The notes: generated by a model from the sequence alone, not told the origin. Counted from the stretch's first letter, positions 18,501 to 27,798 are shown. The stretch: DNA of 64,000 nt from Niallia endozanthoxylica (GCF_008710145.1 NZ_VYKL01000019.1:82990-146989); one strand, 5' to 3'. Numbers and translations are program-made.

Positions 18501-18976
18501 ATATAACACGTCAAGAAGTTGAAGAATTTTTATATCATGAGGCAGAACTACTTGATGAATGGAAAATGCAAGAATGGGCAGATTTATTCGCTAAAGAAGG
18601 AACATATGTAATTCCTCCTATCGGTAGCCCAAATGCAGATTTCAAAACAGCTTTATTCTTGGTTCATGATGATAGAGCACGTCTTGAGCAAAGAGCATTA
18701 CGTTTATTAAAGAAAGAAGCTCACGTTGAGTTTCCACATTCAAAAACTACACATAATGTATCTAACGTAAGAATCGTTAGCAATGAAGATGGTGTTGTAA
18801 CAGTTAAAGCTAACTTCGTTACTTACCGTGCGAAACGTGATTTCTTAGATACTTATGTAGGTGTTAATGAATACCAATTAGTTCAAGAAGATGGCGAATT
18901 AAAGATTCTTTCTAAGAAAGTAATCCTTAACTTAGAAGCTTTACGTCCACAAGGTAAAGTAAGTATTCTTCTTTAA
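18497..18976 (+). CDS. Ring-hydroxylating dioxygenase, beta subunit
   Basis: 159 residues of the SnoaL-like small-subunit fold (start RQEVEEFLYHEAELLDEWKMQEW; then TYVIPP and the HNVSNVRI strand). It is the structural partner of the alpha subunit in an alpha3beta3 dioxygenase. ATG overlaps the alpha stop (ATGA), so the two are coupled. A strong terminator follows immediately, so the operon has only these two genes and must borrow its electron-transfer proteins from elsewhere. Confidence 0.88.
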   Translation: MNITRQEVEEFLYHEAELLDEWKMQEWADLFAKEGTYVIPPIGSPNADFKTALFLVHDDRARLEQRALRLLKKEAHVEFPHSKTTHNVSNVRIVSNEDGVVTVKANFVTYRAKRDFLDTYVGVNEYQLVQEDGELKILSKKVILNLEALRPQGKVSILL

Positions 18977-18981
18977 TATTC

Positions 18982-19014
18982 AAAACACGCATGGAAATCT
19001 CCATGCGTGTTTTT
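18982..19014 (+). terminator. Terminator of the dioxygenase operon
   Basis: 11-bp perfect stem ACACGCATGGA / TCCATGCGTGT with a 4-nt loop and a T run, 8 nt after the beta subunit stop. Confidence 0.9.
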
Positions 19015-19212
19015 ATTTGCGTCACAATAGATTCTAAGTTATTTCACTAGGAAAGTAATTTTTATTATATTTGACTTTTAACATATTCTTTGTTTAGGTA
19101 TAATATATTTTGTGAATGAATAAGTAAGCGTCTAATACTATTATTGGTTAAGAGATGAGATGGCTTATTTAAATGAATAAATACATAAATTGTTGAAAGA
19201 GAGTGGGACTTT

Positions 19213-19932
19213 ATGGGTCGTAAGTGGAACAATATCAAGGAAAAAAAAGCATCAAAAGACGCTAACACAAGTCGTATCTATGCCAAATTTGGAAAAGAAA
19301 TATATGTAGCTGCTAAGCAAGGTGAGCCAGACCCAGAATCAAACCAATCTTTACGCTTCGTGCTGGAGCGAGCTAAAACATATAATGTACCAAGACATAT
19401 TATTGATCGTGCCATCGAAAAAGCTAAAGGTGGCTCAGAAGAAAACTATGACGAGCTGCGCTATGAAGGGTTTGGTCCAAGCGGAACGATGATTATCGTT
19501 GATGCATTAACGAATAATGTGAATCGTACAGCATCTGAAGTTCGTGCTGCCTTTGGTAAAAATGGCGGGAATATGGGAGTAAGCGGTTCTGTTGCCTATA
19601 TGTTTGATCAAACAGCTGTTATTGGGGTTGAAGGAAAAACATCTGATGAGGTGTTGGAGCTTTTAATGGAAGCTGACCTAGATGTTCGAGATATTATGGA
19701 AGAGGATGACGCTGTTATTGTATACGCTGAACCGGATCAGTTTCATGCTGTTCAAGAAGCGTTCAAGGCTGCTGGTGTAAGTGAGTTTACTGTTGCAGAA
19801 CTAACCATGCTTGCGAAAAGTGATGTGACATTACCAGATGATGCTGTAGCGCAATTCGAAAAATTAATAGATGTACTTGAAGATTTAGATGATGTACAAC
19901 AGGTGTATCACAACGTTGATTTAGGGGAATAA
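19213..19932 (+). CDS. yeeI: YebC/PmpR (TACO1) family protein
   Basis: 239 residues of the YebC/TACO1 family: N-terminal [20 protein letters not shown], the RAIEKAKG motif and the [14 protein letters not shown] block. Family members act as translation factors relieving ribosome stalling, and some are annotated as transcriptional regulators. The N-terminal variant fits YeeI of B. subtilis rather than YrbC. Monocistronic, with a terminator immediately after. Confidence 0.88.
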   Translation: MGRKWNNIKEKKASKDANTSRIYAKFGKEIYVAAKQGEPDPESNQSLRFVLERAKTYNVPRHIIDRAIEKAKGGSEENYDELRYEGFGPSGTMIIVDALTNNVNRTASEVRAAFGKNGGNMGVSGSVAYMFDQTAVIGVEGKTSDEVLELLMEADLDVRDIMEEDDAVIVYAEPDQFHAVQEAFKAAGVSEFTVAELTMLAKSDVTLPDDAVAQFEKLIDVLEDLDDVQQVYHNVDLGE

Positions 19933-19939
19933 ATAAATG

Positions 19940-19980
19940 AAAAGCAGACTTTTAACGAGGAAGTCTGCTTTTTTATTTTT
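19940..19980 (+). terminator. Terminator of yeeI
   Basis: AAAGCAGACTT / AAGTCTGCTTT stem followed by a T-rich tract. Confidence 0.85.
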
Positions 19981-20046
19981 CTTGCTCACATTTTCATTAT
20001 GAATGGTCTTGAATAAAGTTATTTTTAATTGAAGGAAGTGAGATCT

Positions 20047-22146
20047 TTGTTTCGATTTCGAAAGAGTATCATCATCACTTGGATTATTTTTACAATTATA
20101 ATGGGGTATTTTGCTATTAAATTACCGATTATACTTTCTGGAAGTGGCTTTGAAATGGAAGGGAGCTATGCCGCTACACAAAAGGTGTTAGAAGAGGAAT
20201 TTAACCAAGATCCAAGGCCGTTGATTCTATTATTCGAAATGAACAAAAAGATATCAAAAAGTGAATTTGAAGCTTTTATTCGTAAAACCATCAATCATGT
20301 ACTAGAAAATCATGAGGGGAAAGCGGAACCTCCTCAATATAAAAATCATTTTGCATATGTATCGATATCACTTGAAAATGACATTGATATTGACAGTTTC
20401 AAGTCCCAATTACCAAAGCATGATGATTTCAAGGTACTGCTTACAGGCAGCACAGTAATTGAAGATGAGATGAGTAAGGGGTCGCAAACAGACTTAAAAA
20501 ATGCTGAGATGATTGGACTTCCAATCGCTTTAATTGTTTTGCTTATTGCATTTGGAGGATTGGTCGCAGCAGCTATTCCGATTGTCATTGGGGTTATTGC
20601 GGTATTATCAACGATGGGGATTGTCTATTTTTTAGGCCATTACTTAAACTTATCTATATTTGTTTTAAATGTTGTTCCGATGATTGGACTTGCCCTGAGT
20701 ATTGATTTTGCACTTCTTTATATTAATCGTTTTCGTGAAGAATTAATTAAACATGACGTAAAGACAGCCATTTCCTATACGATGAAAACAGCAGGCCGTT
20801 CGATTGCCTTTTCTGGTCTATGTGTTGCTTTAGGCTTATCCGGCATGTTACTGATTGAAGTAGACATTTTCCAATCAGTAGCCATTGGTGGTATCGCCGT
20901 CGTCATTGTTTCCATTCTATCAGCACTAACCTTTTTACCCGCTATCTTATCAGTAATTGGACATAATATTAATAAAGCAATGATTCTTAAAGGGAATCGG
21001 AATGAACAAGCAAAATGGAAGAGTTTTGCGTCTTTTGTTATGAAACGACCTATTTTCATGACATTAGCTTCTCTTATTCTTCTAACCTTTGCTCTTTTGC
21101 CGATAAAAGATATGGAACTTGAGATTCCTGACGCCACTGCATTACCATCAGACAGTGAAACAAGGATAGCCTATGAAACATTCGAAAAGAATTTTGTACC
21201 TAGTGACGAGTCTAATGTAGTCATTGTACTAAAGTCAAAGGAAGAACTATTAAATAAAAAATCTCTCTTGAAGGTTCAAGACTTTATTTCGAGGCTAGAA
21301 GAACAAGCAATAGTTCATCACGTTGATTCCATTTTTTCAGCTACGGGTGTAAATTCGGAACAACTTCTTTTGATGATGCAGGATCCCATACGAAAAGCAC
21401 AGCTTCAACCTGTTCTAGATTCATTAACAACAGCAAATAAAACACTTTTGTATGTGACGATAGATGCTCCTCCTGAATCTGACCAGGCAAAAGATTGGGT
21501 ACGTGAAATAGAAAGAGAAGAAATGCCGCTTAGCTTTACAGTTGGGGGGTACTCAAAGTTCAACCAAGAAATATTTGATGAAATTTTTGAGAAGGTTCCG
21601 CTAGGACTCTTGTTGATTATTGGCTCAACCTATTTGATTTTGCTCATTGCTTTTCGCTCTGTCCTCATTCCATTAAAAGCAATCCTGATGAATATGTTCT
21701 CCCTCGGAGCAGCATTTGGAATTGTCGTGTGGATATTCCAAGAAGGGCATTTGGGCAATGCACCTTCAGCAATCGGATTGATGATTCCGGTTATTGCATT
21801 TGCCGTTGTGTTTGGGTTAAGTATGGACTATGAGGTATTTTTAATTTCACGAATTCAAGAAGAATATCTTCGTACAAATGATAATAATTTAGCAACATTA
21901 ACTGGATTAACCATTACAAGCAAAATTATCACTGCTGCTGCAGCTATTATGATTGTGGTAACCAGAGCATTTGCTTTTACCGAAATTGTCCCTGTAAAAC
22001 AAATTGGAATAGCTGTGGCATTATCCATCTTAATTGATGCGACCATCGTTCGAATGATTCTTGTGCCTTCGTTAATGAAGCTGTTGGGGGATTGGAACTG
22101 GTGGATGCCTTTTAGAAGCAAAAATATTCGAAAACCCGGGAATTAA
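20047..22146 (+). CDS. MMPL-family (RND superfamily) transporter
   Basis: 699 residues from TTG 20047 (GGAAG box 7 nt upstream; in-frame TTG 20029 is possible). It has two repeats, each with one helix, a large extracellular loop and five more helices. The conserved MMPL/RND motifs GLALSIDFALLYINRF (first half) and AFAVVFGLSMDYEVFLISRI (second half) carry the proton-relay aspartates. Proton-driven export of a lipid or hydrophobic compound is the family role; the substrate is unknown. Similar to YdfJ-type proteins. The coding 3' end forms half of the terminator stem. Confidence 0.88.
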   Translation: MFRFRKSIIITWIIFTIIMGYFAIKLPIILSGSGFEMEGSYAATQKVLEEEFNQDPRPLILLFEMNKKISKSEFEAFIRKTINHVLENHEGKAEPPQYKNHFAYVSISLENDIDIDSFKSQLPKHDDFKVLLTGSTVIEDEMSKGSQTDLKNAEMIGLPIALIVLLIAFGGLVAAAIPIVIGVIAVLSTMGIVYFLGHYLNLSIFVLNVVPMIGLALSIDFALLYINRFREELIKHDVKTAISYTMKTAGRSIAFSGLCVALGLSGMLLIEVDIFQSVAIGGIAVVIVSILSALTFLPAILSVIGHNINKAMILKGNRNEQAKWKSFASFVMKRPIFMTLASLILLTFALLPIKDMELEIPDATALPSDSETRIAYETFEKNFVPSDESNVVIVLKSKEELLNKKSLLKVQDFISRLEEQAIVHHVDSIFSATGVNSEQLLLMMQDPIRKAQLQPVLDSLTTANKTLLYVTIDAPPESDQAKDWVREIEREEMPLSFTVGGYSKFNQEIFDEIFEKVPLGLLLIIGSTYLILLIAFRSVLIPLKAILMNMFSLGAAFGIVVWIFQEGHLGNAPSAIGLMIPVIAFAVVFGLSMDYEVFLISRIQEEYLRTNDNNLATLTGLTITSKIITAAAAIMIVVTRAFAFTEIVPVKQIGIAVALSILIDATIVRMILVPSLMKLLGDWNWWMPFRSKNIRKPGN

Positions 22147-22167
22147 TCCCGGGTTTTCGAATATTTT
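22121..22167. terminator. 20-bp perfect hairpin terminator overlapping a coding end
   Basis: Positions 22121-22140 are perfectly complementary to 22148-22167 with a 7-nt loop that contains the MMPL stop codon. The flanks are A/T-rich, so it can serve both the MMPL gene and the convergent Na/Pi transporter. Confidence 0.88.
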
Positions 22168-22209
22168 ATAAAAAAAATAAGATTGCATAGCATTTTAATA
22201 TCATTCCAA

Positions 22210-23859
22210 CTATCTAATTTCCGAGTAAAAGGTTTGCTCTGTGACTATCCTATTAGCGATATTGACAGCATGATTTCCAATTTGTTCAAGATTACTAATC
22301 ATATCCATGAAGACAATACCGGCCTGAGGACTGTATTCACCGGATTGCAAACGATTAACATGCTGAGTACGTAGTTCTTCTTCTATTTTATTAATAAGAA
22401 ATTCCTTTTCGATAACCTTTTTTGCTAACTCTTTATTGTTCTGATCCAATGCAGTGATAGATTCTTGAACAGTGCCGACTGTTAATTCAAACATTTTCTC
22501 TAAACACTCTAATGCATGATCCGTTAAATTGACTCTTATAGCCAGTTGATAATTTGAATGCTCGATGATATTTTCAAAGAGATGTCCTATTCTTTCGATA
22601 TCTCGGACTGTATGAATCAACTTATTTTGTTCTTCTAATTCTATGTCTGATAAAGAGCATAAACCAATATCAACAAGATATTTTGTTATTTTACGCTCTA
22701 AACTGTTTAAAAATTCCGCTATTTGCTTAGAACTATTAGCATATCTATCTTTCTTTGTTTTAAAGAATAGATGGGAGTCTTCAAGTCCCTTGATAGCAAA
22801 CTTCCCCATATAAATCACTTCTTCTTTTGCCTGCCCTAATGCAATAACTGTAGATTGTTTAATTAAATGAGAATCAAGTCTTTTTACACGATACTCGATA
22901 ACAGAGTCTTCTCCAGGAATCAACTTCTTAATAGATAAGATTAATACATTAATGAATGGAAGGAAGAGTAAGCTGCTCAATATATTATAAATCGCATGTG
23001 CAAAAGCAATCGCCATTTCTGGGCTTAAATGCATAACAGATGTATTCCAGAGAATGAACGCAGCAAACGGCTTCAACAGTATTAAAAAGAGAATGGTGCC
23101 AATTACATTTATAAGTACATGTATTCCTGCAGCTCTTTTAGCTGCTGTCGATGCACCAAGTGACACAATGACAGCTGTAAGCGTCGTTCCAATGTTGTCA
23201 CCGTATAAGATGGGAAGAGCCGCTTCAATTGATAGAAGAGAATCCGCATAAAGTCCTTGTAATATACCAACTGCTGCACTAGAACTATGAATTAGCATCG
23301 TTGAGATTGTTCCCGATAATACACCTAATAATGGCATTGAGCTTAATTGAACGACAAGCTCTTTAAAAACTTCCAGCTTACCAATCGGCTCCATTCCGAG
23401 TCTGAATAAGTCCAATCCATAGAAAAGTGCTCCCAGCCCAAAGATAATCTGCCCGACATTCTGTATGGTTTTCTTATTAAAAAGGAAAACAAGAAATGAT
23501 CCAATTGCTATGATCAGCAGTGAGTATTCTTCTATATTAAATCCAATAATAATAGCTGTAACGGTTGTACCGATATTAGCACCAAGAATAACTCCTATTG
23601 CCTGACGAAGGGTCATAAAACCTACACTTACTAGACCGACTGTAATAACTGTCGTTGCTGTACTGCTTTGAATCATTACTGTTACAAGAATGCCTGCTAA
23701 AAATCCTATGAGTGGGTTTGTTGTAAATCGATCAAGAATATCTTTTAATTTGTTCCCGGCGCAATTTTGTAGTCCTGTACGCATTGTAGCTATGCCATAC
23801 AGAAAGATTCCAAGACCTCCGAGCAATTCAAATAACATTCGTTGACTTTCTAAGTCCAC
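22210..23859 (-). CDS. Na/Pi cotransporter family protein (NptA-like) with PhoU-like domain
   Basis: About 549 residues. The N-terminal half has two inverted NptA repeats with the QSSTATT and HSSSAA motifs and eight or more membrane helices. The C-terminal part (about 350-549) is a PhoU-like helical domain. It probably imports phosphate with sodium. I choose GTG 23859 (GGGAG box upstream); the frame is open to ATG 23880. Single gene on the minus strand. Confidence 0.88.
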   Translation of the reverse strand: MDLESQRMLFELLGGLGIFLYGIATMRTGLQNCAGNKLKDILDRFTTNPLIGFLAGILVTVMIQSSTATTVITVGLVSVGFMTLRQAIGVILGANIGTTVTAIIIGFNIEEYSLLIIAIGSFLVFLFNKKTIQNVGQIIFGLGALFYGLDLFRLGMEPIGKLEVFKELVVQLSSMPLLGVLSGTISTMLIHSSSAAVGILQGLYADSLLSIEAALPILYGDNIGTTLTAVIVSLGASTAAKRAAGIHVLINVIGTILFLILLKPFAAFILWNTSVMHLSPEMAIAFAHAIYNILSSLLFLPFINVLILSIKKLIPGEDSVIEYRVKRLDSHLIKQSTVIALGQAKEEVIYMGKFAIKGLEDSHLFFKTKKDRYANSSKQIAEFLNSLERKITKYLVDIGLCSLSDIELEEQNKLIHTVRDIERIGHLFENIIEHSNYQLAIRVNLTDHALECLEKMFELTVGTVQESITALDQNNKELAKKVIEKEFLINKIEEELRTQHVNRLQSGEYSPQAGIVFMDMISNLEQIGNHAVNIANRIVTEQTFYSEIR

Positions 23860-23924
23860 ATTTCCAACTCCCGACCACATTATTCGACAATATTATACAA
23901 TTCTATTAAATTATGAAGGAAAGG

Positions 23925-23952
23925 TTAAGGTAATGCAAATATTATGTTAACT
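23925..23952 (+). other. Weak dif-like sequence
   Basis: The right half, ending TTATGTTAACT (23942-23952), matches the XerD arm of the Firmicutes dif consensus perfectly (11 of 11). The left XerC arm matches poorly; about 18 of 28 overall from the consensus as I remember it. It is 1.8 kb from rtp, in the gap between two genes. Half-site only. Confidence 0.2.
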
Positions 23953-24284
23953 TTTTAAAAAATTATTAATAACAGTTAAATCTTTTGTTAATAAAAGTAT
24001 GATAAGAGAATGACTCAAATGACAAACCTCCATGTTTTAATAACAGGATCATACATGAAATAAGGATGAAATGTTTTGTCATATTGTAGTATGATCTTTC
24101 CATTAAAGTATATAAACGGATATTATTTAGGTTCAGAATTATTTTCCAGCAAATCAAACAGCAGACGTCCAGCAATGCTTTATCCATTCTATGAATCTAT
24201 TACCACATATTGGTTCATGAAACGTTTTGTTACAACTGATAGCCTAATAGTAGAGAAAACGCAGACTACTAGGAGGTAATCTTT
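23953..24284. other. Intergenic region before the LysM/SleB hydrolase
   Basis: About 330 bp, very AT-rich at the left and more mixed at the right. I see no ORF with a ribosome-binding site and no promoter that I would defend. Confidence 0.4.
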
Positions 24285-24896
24285 ATGAAAAAATTTAAAA
24301 AACTAAAAATGGCTGCATTAGCATTTGTGTCAACTGTATCATTATTTACATTTCAACCACCGACAGAAACAGAAGCAGCAAGTTTCACTCATACTGTACG
24401 TTCAGGAGATACTTTATGGAAAATTAGTAATCATTATGGTGTAGGACTAACAACTTTAAGAGCAGCAAATAACCAGACTAGTAATATGATTTATGTTGGA
24501 CAAAAGCTAGTTATTCCACAATCTACTATTTCTGCAGCAGATAAAGACTTAATGGCTCGTTTAGTTTCGGCAGAAGCAAAAGGGGAGCCATATGCAGGTA
24601 AAGTAGCGGTTGCTACCGTTATTCTTAATCGTTTAGATCATCCTGAATTCCCTAATACTGTCAAAGAAGTCATTTATCAAATTGACCATGGTTATTATGC
24701 TTTTACACCAGTCCAAAACGGTACAATTAATCAGCCCGCAGATGTCGAATCGAAGAGAGCAGTATCTGAAGCACTTGCCTATAGAGGTCAAGGCAACGGA
24801 TCACTTTATTTCTATAACCCAAATACAGCTTCAAGTAGTTGGATTTATTCAAGACCTGTAACCGTTACTATCGGAAATCATCGCTTTGCAAAATAA
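24285..24896 (+). CDS. Secreted LysM plus SleB-type cell wall hydrolase
   Basis: 203 residues: signal peptide (KKFKKLKMAALAFVSTVSLF, cleavage near EAAS), one LysM peptidoglycan-binding repeat (about 34-78, HTVRSGDTLWKISNHYGV), then a Hydrolase_2/SleB domain (about 85-203, LVSAEAKGEPYAGKVAVA..ILNR). It resembles YkvT and the germination lytic transglycosylase SleB. AGGAGG box before ATG. Probably a spore-cortex or wall lytic enzyme. Monocistronic. Confidence 0.88.
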   Translation: MKKFKKLKMAALAFVSTVSLFTFQPPTETEAASFTHTVRSGDTLWKISNHYGVGLTTLRAANNQTSNMIYVGQKLVIPQSTISAADKDLMARLVSAEAKGEPYAGKVAVATVILNRLDHPEFPNTVKEVIYQIDHGYYAFTPVQNGTINQPADVESKRAVSEALAYRGQGNGSLYFYNPNTASSSWIYSRPVTVTIGNHRFAK

Positions 24897-24909
24897 AAGA
24901 TTACGAGAT

Positions 24910-24948
24910 AAAAAGACTGACTCTAATTATAAAGGAGTCAGTCTTTTT
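24910..24948 (+). terminator. Terminator of the LysM hydrolase gene
   Basis: 14-bp stem AAAAAGACTGACTC / GAGTCAGTCTTTTT just after the stop. Confidence 0.88.
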
Positions 24949-25022
24949 GTGTTGTGTCTGCTCTATAAAGCAGGTAAACTTTGACTAAATAATAAAAAGC
25001 ATTATAAGTTGGAGTGAACAAA

Positions 25023-25613
25023 ATGAGTCAAGCATTCGCTAAATGGTATGATTTCTTCATGTATCCATTGGAGCAAGGAAAATTCAAAAATATCCGAACA
25101 AAGTTACTACAGAAATCATATGGAAAGGTAATTGAAATTGGTTCTGGGTCAGGGGTTAATTTCCCTTTATACGAAAAGGTAGAAAGTGTAACAGCTATTG
25201 AACCTAGCCCATATATGATTGAACGTTCGAAAAAGAATATGTATGACGCTTCTGTTCCTATTGAAATCATTCAATCAAGTGCCGAAAAATTGCCATATAA
25301 TGATGATACCTTTGATACCGTTGTTGCCACCTTAGTCTTTTGTACTATACCCGATACACAAAGAGCGATAAAGGAAATTAAAAGAATTTGCAAACCTAAT
25401 GGGAAAATTCTTTTATTTGAACATGTTAGAATGGACAATCCGTTTTTAGCACGACTGCAGCAAAAATTAACCCCCTATTGGAGTAAAATTTGTGATGGCT
25501 GCCAATTAGATCGAGAAACCGTTCATACATTTACAACGGACAGTTTTCATTTAGTAGAAATGAATCGGTACTACAATGGTCTGTTTGTTACGCTGGAGCT
25601 TGAGTTAAAATAG
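25023..25613 (+). CDS. Class I SAM-dependent methyltransferase
   Basis: 196 residues with the SAM-binding motif I VIEIGSGSG, acidic residue in AIEPSP, and SAEKLPYNDDTFDTVVA. It resembles UbiE/phospholipid N-methyltransferase-like enzymes. ATG 25023 (TTGGAGTG box) is preferred over the in-frame GTG at 25014. Substrate unknown. It precedes rtp by 166 bp on the same strand. Confidence 0.82.
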   Translation: MSQAFAKWYDFFMYPLEQGKFKNIRTKLLQKSYGKVIEIGSGSGVNFPLYEKVESVTAIEPSPYMIERSKKNMYDASVPIEIIQSSAEKLPYNDDTFDTVVATLVFCTIPDTQRAIKEIKRICKPNGKILLFEHVRMDNPFLARLQQKLTPYWSKICDGCQLDRETVHTFTTDSFHLVEMNRYYNGLFVTLELELK

Positions 25614-25732
25614 GAAAAGATATTTTGTAAACGACCATCTCATCCATATCGTAAGACTGTTTAGTAAATATGCTTTTAATTTCAAATTTTTTCAAGGAAT
25701 GCTGCAAATTCATATTCCAAACTAACACACTG

Positions 25733-25741
25733 TGCTATAAT
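25733..25741 (+). promoter_or_regulatory. rtp promoter, extended -10
   Basis: TG-C-TATAAT at 25733-25741, 39 nt before the rtp start. An ACTAA immediately before it (25721-25725) recalls the left part of an RTP-binding Ter site, but the core CTATGTAC is not conserved. Confidence 0.5.
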
Positions 25742-25779
25742 ATAGTCAGAAAAGTAAAATAATGGATGGTGTATAAATA

Positions 25780-26148
25780 ATGGGCATCCGAAAAAGAGAA
25801 AGCACTGGATTTCTACTGAAGCAGAGGGCGTTCTTAAAGTTATACTTAATCACAAATATTGAAAATGGCAGATGGTATGGACTTCAGCTGTTAGATGAAA
25901 TGCGAAAAGAATTTCAACCTTTTGGCTTTGAACCGCAGCATTCAGAAATTTATCGGGCTTTACATGATTTATTAGAAGATGGTGTGCTGACAAGGGGAAA
26001 AATTAAAAAAGGCGATTCAAAGTACCAGGAGGTTGCCGTATATTCTATTAAAGACAAGGAAAAAGCAAAAACCTATAAAAAAATGGTTAAAGCTGATTTA
26101 GACCGTTCAGCTCAGTTGCTAAGAAAAGCACTTGAAGATAATTATTAA
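25780..26148 (+). CDS. rtp: Replication termination protein
   Basis: 122 residues, the same length as B. subtilis RTP and clearly alike throughout: STGFLLKQRAFLKLYLIT near the N-terminus, the recognition-helix region with HSEIYRALHDLLEDGVL, and the C-terminal dimerisation helix AQLLRKALEDNY. It is a winged-helix protein that binds Ter sites and blocks replication forks from one side. It marks the terminus of the chromosome. The stop codon lies within a long perfect palindrome. Confidence 0.95.
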   Translation: MGIRKRESTGFLLKQRAFLKLYLITNIENGRWYGLQLLDEMRKEFQPFGFEPQHSEIYRALHDLLEDGVLTRGKIKKGDSKYQEVAVYSIKDKEKAKTYKKMVKADLDRSAQLLRKALEDNY

Positions 26149-26202
26149 TAACTCATAATAAAAAGACATTCGTTCATGAATGTCTTTTTATTATGAGTTA
26201 TT
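26147..26202. terminator. 25-bp perfect hairpin at the rtp stop
   Basis: 26147-26171 is perfectly complementary to 26178-26202, with a 6-nt loop. It overlaps the rtp stop codon. A-rich left arm and T-rich right arm allow termination in either direction. Confidence 0.9.
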
Positions 26203-26372
26203 GAAAGGTTTTCTCTATATTGTATTGTTAGTTTTTTTGCAGTAGGTGTAATGCTTAGTAGATTCAAATACCGTCAGCGAATTTTTTAATCTTTCTTGGT
26301 TAATCTGTCTAATTTTGTCTATATTAAAATGGTAAAGACAAATGTCATGATAATCTGATGGAGGCTTCAACA

Positions 26373-27572
26373 ATGGCAGAAAAAACAATTTCTCAGAAAA
26401 AGCTGTTAGGGGTAGCAGGACTTGGATGGATGTTTGATGCAATGGATGTCGGAATGCTGTCATTTATTATTGCTGCTTTATCGGCTGACTGGGGGTTAAC
26501 ACCGGGACAAATGGGCTGGATTGGCAGTGTGAATTCAATTGGAATGGCAGTTGGAGCTCTTCTTTTTGGTATATTGTCCGACCGAATCGGCCGGAAAAAT
26601 ATATTTATCATTACACTTCTCATGTTTTCAATAGCTAGCGGGCTTTCAGCATTTACAACAACTCTTACCGTATTTCTTATTTTACGCTTCTTTGTCGGCA
26701 TGGGTCTTGGCGGTGAATTGCCGGTTGCTTCAACGCTTGTTTCAGAAAGTGTACCAGCAAAGGATCGTGGACGTGTGATTGTTTTACTGGAAAGCTTTTG
26801 GGCATTTGGTTGGCTCCTCTCTGCACTTATCTCATACTTTGTCATTCCTTCTTATGGATGGGAAACTGCGCTTATTATCAGCGCGATTCCAGCACTCTAT
26901 GCTTTATATTTACGTATAAGATTACCCGATTCGCCGGCTTTTTCACCTAATAAGGTGAAAAAAAGAAGTGCCTGGCAAAATATTTCTGATGTGTGGTCAA
27001 AGGAATATGCCCGTTCTACCTTTGTATTATGGGTGCTGTGGTTTACAGTTGTTTTTTCCTATTATGGAATGTTCCTTTGGCTGCCAAGTGTTATGGTTAT
27101 AAAGGGATTTAGCATGATTCAAAGCTTTGAATATGTATTGATCATGACTCTTGCACAGCTGCCTGGTTATTATTCAGCTGCCTGGCTGATTGAAAGAATG
27201 GGGCGTAAATTTGTCCTTGTTACATATTTATTAGGTACAGCAGCTTCGGCACTTGCCTTTGGTAACGCAGAGACAACTTCCATTTTAATGACTTCCGGTA
27301 TTTTATTATCGTTCTTCAATCTCGGTGCCTGGGGTGCTCTATACGCCTACAGTCCTGAACAATATCCGGCTGTCATCCGCGGGACAGGGTCAGGTATGGC
27401 GGCAGCCGTTGGCAGAATTGGTGGAATTCTCGGTCCATTGCTCGTTGGCACATTGGTAAGTGCCGATTATTCCATCTCCTTCATCTTCACCATATTCTGT
27501 ATCAGCATCATCATTGGTGTTGTAGCAGTAGCCTTTTTTGGTAAAGAAACTCGTCAACTAGAACTGAATTAA
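26373..27572 (+). CDS. niaP: MFS transporter, NiaP-like (niacin permease)
   Basis: 399 residues, 12 membrane helices. Typical sugar-porter/NiaP features: GWMFDAMDVGMLSF in helix 1, the GxLSDRIGRK loop between helices 2 and 3, and FVGMGLGGELPVA. It closely resembles B. subtilis NiaP (YceI), which imports nicotinate. ATG 26373 follows GGAGG; ATG 26358 is inside that box. I do not see a NiaR operator with confidence. Other related MFS permeases are possible. Confidence 0.75.
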   Translation: MAEKTISQKKLLGVAGLGWMFDAMDVGMLSFIIAALSADWGLTPGQMGWIGSVNSIGMAVGALLFGILSDRIGRKNIFIITLLMFSIASGLSAFTTTLTVFLILRFFVGMGLGGELPVASTLVSESVPAKDRGRVIVLLESFWAFGWLLSALISYFVIPSYGWETALIISAIPALYALYLRIRLPDSPAFSPNKVKKRSAWQNISDVWSKEYARSTFVLWVLWFTVVFSYYGMFLWLPSVMVIKGFSMIQSFEYVLIMTLAQLPGYYSAAWLIERMGRKFVLVTYLLGTAASALAFGNAETTSILMTSGILLSFFNLGAWGALYAYSPEQYPAVIRGTGSGMAAAVGRIGGILGPLLVGTLVSADYSISFIFTIFCISIIIGVVAVAFFGKETRQLELN

Positions 27573-27616
27573 AAAAATCGCTCAATAGATGCATCTATTG
27601 AGCGATTTTTTTAATT
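27567..27616. terminator. 50-bp perfect palindrome terminator
   Basis: 27567-27616 reads the same on both strands without mismatch (centre ATGCAT). It includes the niaP stop codon and ends in a 7-T run. It serves niaP and the convergent small gene at 27622. Confidence 0.9.
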
Positions 27617-27621
27617 ACCGT

Positions 27622-27798
27622 TTATCCTTTATCTTGATTGGAAGGATCATGTGTCATCATATCTCCAACCATATAAGAATCACTTACTTGTTCATGAGTG
27701 TCTGCTAAACCTTTCGACTCTTGATTGTTTTTTTCATAATCACTTGAATCATAAATTTTGTTAACTGGTTTGAAGTTATTTTCTTTACCTTTATTCAT
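27622..27798 (-). CDS. Small hydrophilic protein, DUF4025/YozQ-like
   Basis: 58 residues, ATG 27798 behind AAAGGAGG. The sequence is charged and contains KIYDSSDYE and GLADTHEQVSD, which I associate with the DUF4025 (YozQ) family of Bacillus. No cysteine or membrane segment. Function unknown. It converges on niaP. Confidence 0.65.
   Translation of the reverse strand: MNKGKENNFKPVNKIYDSSDYEKNNQESKGLADTHEQVSDSYMVGDMMTHDPSNQDKG

Noticed and set aside
20029..20046. TTG 20029 as start of the MMPL transporter
   Set aside because: The GGAAG box lies within this stretch and is correctly spaced only for TTG 20047.
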